The notes below the pieces were generated by a model. It searched no databases. It was not told where the DNA came from and worked only from the letters and a program-made list of their open reading frames with translations. A stretch of DNA of 28,722 nucleotides. It comes from a virus. Below are positions 27,590 through 28,722 of this stretch, piece after piece; positions within the stretch are counted from its first letter, which is position 1; every line of letters begins with the position of its first letter. Where the stretch lies: IMG/VR virus record IMGVR_UViG_3300042907_000507, positions 1 through 28,722 of that record; one strand, 5' to 3'. The position numbers were made by a program, and so were the translations under genes.

Positions 27590-27846
27590 GGTTTTATTTT
27601 AGCACTATTTTTTTTATTCAATGACTTTAACAATTCTGTGTATTCAGAAAGAAGATCAAGATATTTTTTCTTCCAATACTCCGCTGATGCTTTGTGGTCG
27701 CACTCTATTGTATGACCTCTTTTTGTTATTTCATCAATCAGTTCACCGTCTGAGAATTTAGATAGTTTTGATTTCTTTTTCGGTTTGCTTTTTTCTTGAG
27801 AGGTAGCATAAAACCTTGCTGTATGTATTCCTTCAGGGGCTTTCAT
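27586..27846 (-). CDS. Small basic coiled-coil protein (86 aa)
   Basis: ATGA junctions at both ends. A very basic stretch (EKSKPKKKSKLSKFSDGE) is followed by a helical part (ASAEYWKKKYLDLLSEYTELLKSLNKK), likely a short coiled coil; I-E-C-D-H-K may be a small metal or fold element. No family is recognised. The basic part suggests nucleic-acid contact. Confidence 0.7.
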   Translation of the reverse strand: MKAPEGIHTARFYATSQEKSKPKKKSKLSKFSDGELIDEITKRGHTIECDHKASAEYWKKKYLDLLSEYTELLKSLNKKNSAKIKP

Positions 27847-28508
27847 CGGATCACTTGTGTTTTATGGTCGTAGACTTCAATTCCTTTAATCTCTTTGATT
27901 CCTGTGTCAGCCATCGCCTTGGCAAGTCCTGTGAGTAACACCTCAACATCGAACTTATCGGCAGCGATAAGAGCGAACACCACCGCTGACCAGTCTACCA
28001 TGTGAACGGGAGTGCCTTCGATGACTCTCGCCTTCTTAGTGACTCTGATGTTCTTAGGCTGCTCGGTCTGAACGCTCACTAGCTTATCGGTGAATCTCCC
28101 CATGATATCGGCAATGGCATCCGCTCCTGATGCTGCTATTGCTGCTGCCGCCTCTGCTTTAATCTTCTCATTTGCCTCACGTTGGATGCGCTCTAGTTCG
28201 GAAGAATAGACTAGCATCATGGCCTTACGTTCAGAAATGAAGTCTGTCAGCGGCGTGGTAGCCTCTTTCTCAATCTCCATGATTTGCTTCTTGTAGGCAT
28301 CAAGTGGAGACGTTGCCGTCTTACGTGCCGTTTCGATTGATTTAACGGCTTCGTTTGCTAGTTTCAACGTCTCAGCCGTGATATCATAAGATAGGCGGTC
28401 TGTGATGCTCTTAGGAGCATTCTCGATTAATTGCTGCGTCTTAAGTAACGCAGGGTGATTGATGACCTCGTATAGGTCTGCGACTTTAATTGTTAGTTCT
28501 GCTCTCAT
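27843..28508 (-). CDS. Coiled-coil phage protein, recombination-associated (221 aa)
   Basis: I use the ATG at 28506-28508 (MRAELTIKVADLYEV) since the longer frame needs a TTG. The middle (A-R-K-T-A-T-S-P-L-D-A-Y-K-K-Q-I and then T-P-L-T-D-F-I-S-E-R-K-A-M-M-L-V-Y) and a long E/K-rich helix match the pattern of phage proteins 'T-x-P-L-D-x-x-K-K ... P-L-x ... E-R-x-R-Q-E-A-E' found beside SSB or recombinase genes. The C-terminal domain (HMVDWSAVVFALIAADKFDVEVLLTGL) ends in a K-G-I-E-V-Y strand. It likely works with the SSB-like gene. Its own promoter lies upstream. Confidence 0.75.
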   Translation of the reverse strand: MRAELTIKVADLYEVINHPALLKTQQLIENAPKSITDRLSYDITAETLKLANEAVKSIETARKTATSPLDAYKKQIMEIEKEATTPLTDFISERKAMMLVYSSELERIQREANEKIKAEAAAAIAASGADAIADIMGRFTDKLVSVQTEQPKNIRVTKKARVIEGTPVHMVDWSAVVFALIAADKFDVEVLLTGLAKAMADTGIKEIKGIEVYDHKTQVIR

Positions 28509-28532
28509 TGCTCTGTGTGAATTAGTGAATGG

Positions 28533-28564
28533 CAAAGTAAACTCTTTTGTTTTGATTGTGCAAA
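28533..28564 (-). promoter_or_regulatory. Putative promoter of the recombination operon
   Basis: TTTG (28561-28564) and TTACTTTG (28533-28540) are spaced by 20 nt, close to the Bacteroidota -33 TTG / -7 TAnnTTTG layout with one mismatch. It lies directly after the SSB-like terminator and 24 nt before the ATG at 28508. Confidence 0.45.
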
Positions 28565-28570
28565 CATTTG

Positions 28571-28602
28571 ATAATAAAAATAAGGGAGGTGGTTAGCCTC
28601 CC
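28571..28602 (-). terminator. Intrinsic terminator after the SSB-like gene
   Basis: Minus-strand stem GGGAGG / CCTCCC with loop CTAACCA, followed by TTATTTTTATTAT. It starts 6 nt after the stop at 28609 and separates this gene from the recombination operon. Confidence 0.8.
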
Positions 28603-28608
28603 GATAAA

Positions 28609-28722
28609 TTAGAACGGTGACTTTCCGTTAGGTAGTTCCCAAGGAAGGTCTTCTTCATCTTTGCTAGGTGATATAGCAGGGATGCCAGCAGTACGATTGT
28701 CGGGTAGGTCATAACCATTCAT
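28609..28722 (-). CDS. C-terminal end of a probable SSB-like protein (partial)
   Basis: Only the last 37 codons are visible. The window edge falls on an ATG (28720-28722), which may be an internal Met. The tail contains S-K-D-E-E-D-L-P-W-E-L-P and ends S-P-F, close to the acidic tip of single-strand DNA-binding proteins (typically D-D-x-I-P-F), which recruits partner proteins. A terminator follows. If it is SSB, it fits with the recombination and replication genes that follow. The OB fold itself is outside the window. Confidence 0.5.
   Translation of the reverse strand: MNGYDLPDNRTAGIPAISPSKDEEDLPWELPNGKSPF

Noticed and set aside
1-28722. tRNA genes, rRNA, CRISPR arrays, insertion sequences, integrase and attachment sites
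   Set aside because: I saw no cloverleaf-like sequence, no regularly spaced repeats and no transposase or integrase motifs. A tRNA scan was not possible, so weak tRNAs could be missed.

Overview
The window is a stretch of a double-stranded DNA tailed phage, most likely with a siphovirus-type tail. It has a tape-measure gene preceded by a chaperone-like overlapping pair, and I see no sheath or contractile-baseplate gene. The host is probably a member of the Bacteroidota. The reasons are several TAnnTTTG promoter boxes, a near absence of Shine-Dalgarno sequences, A-rich start contexts, and small Cys-rich and LLTEDG-type proteins of a kind I associate with those phages. Every gene I accept is on the minus strand, so transcription runs from base 28722 down to base 1. 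Genes are packed with ATGA, TAATG or TGATG junctions. TGA, TAA and TAG all act as stops, so the code is standard.

Right part (28722 to about 21270), replication and recombination: the end of an SSB-like protein, a terminator and a promoter; a coiled-coil protein, two small proteins, a PD-(D/E)XK exonuclease-like protein, a VRR-NUC nuclease, small unknowns, an AT-rich orphan and a small lipoprotein. Next comes a structured RNA with its own promoter box and a poly-U end, at 24751-24859. It sits directly before a small gene, a helicase-loader-like protein, a DnaB helicase, a Cys-rich microprotein hidden across the end of dnaB, a ribbon-helix-helix-like protein and small pre-terminase genes.

Middle part (21260 to about 9510), packaging and tail: terS; terL, whose P-loop codons are split by a 41-nt hairpin-bearing insertion; small Cys-rich proteins; a tail-chaperone-like overlapping pair; the tape measure; three large or medium tail proteins; then a glycosyltransferase and a methyltransferase.

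Left part (9510 to 1), head and appendages: a 26-codon microprotein, portal (with an embedded Cys4 cluster), minor head protein, a small gene, scaffold, major capsid protein, connector-type proteins, a fibre with DWNSxSG/ILNKP repeats, and the start of another appendage protein cut by the window edge. The tail module lies between terminase and portal, which is unusual.

The best candidates for undescribed biology are four. (1) The insertion in terL, which would need translational bypassing (CGA to CGU) or RNA processing to make a working ATPase. (2) A 24-codon in-frame extension behind the UGA of the capsid gene, whose peptide matches the C-terminus of a tail protein. (3) The structured RNA with a predicted loop-bulge pseudoknot and a terminator before the replication genes. 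(4) A repeated promoter layout in which TAnnTTTG lies 4-6 nt before an ATG, implying leaderless or nearly leaderless mRNAs. All of this is read by eye; no alignment, folding or database search was run.
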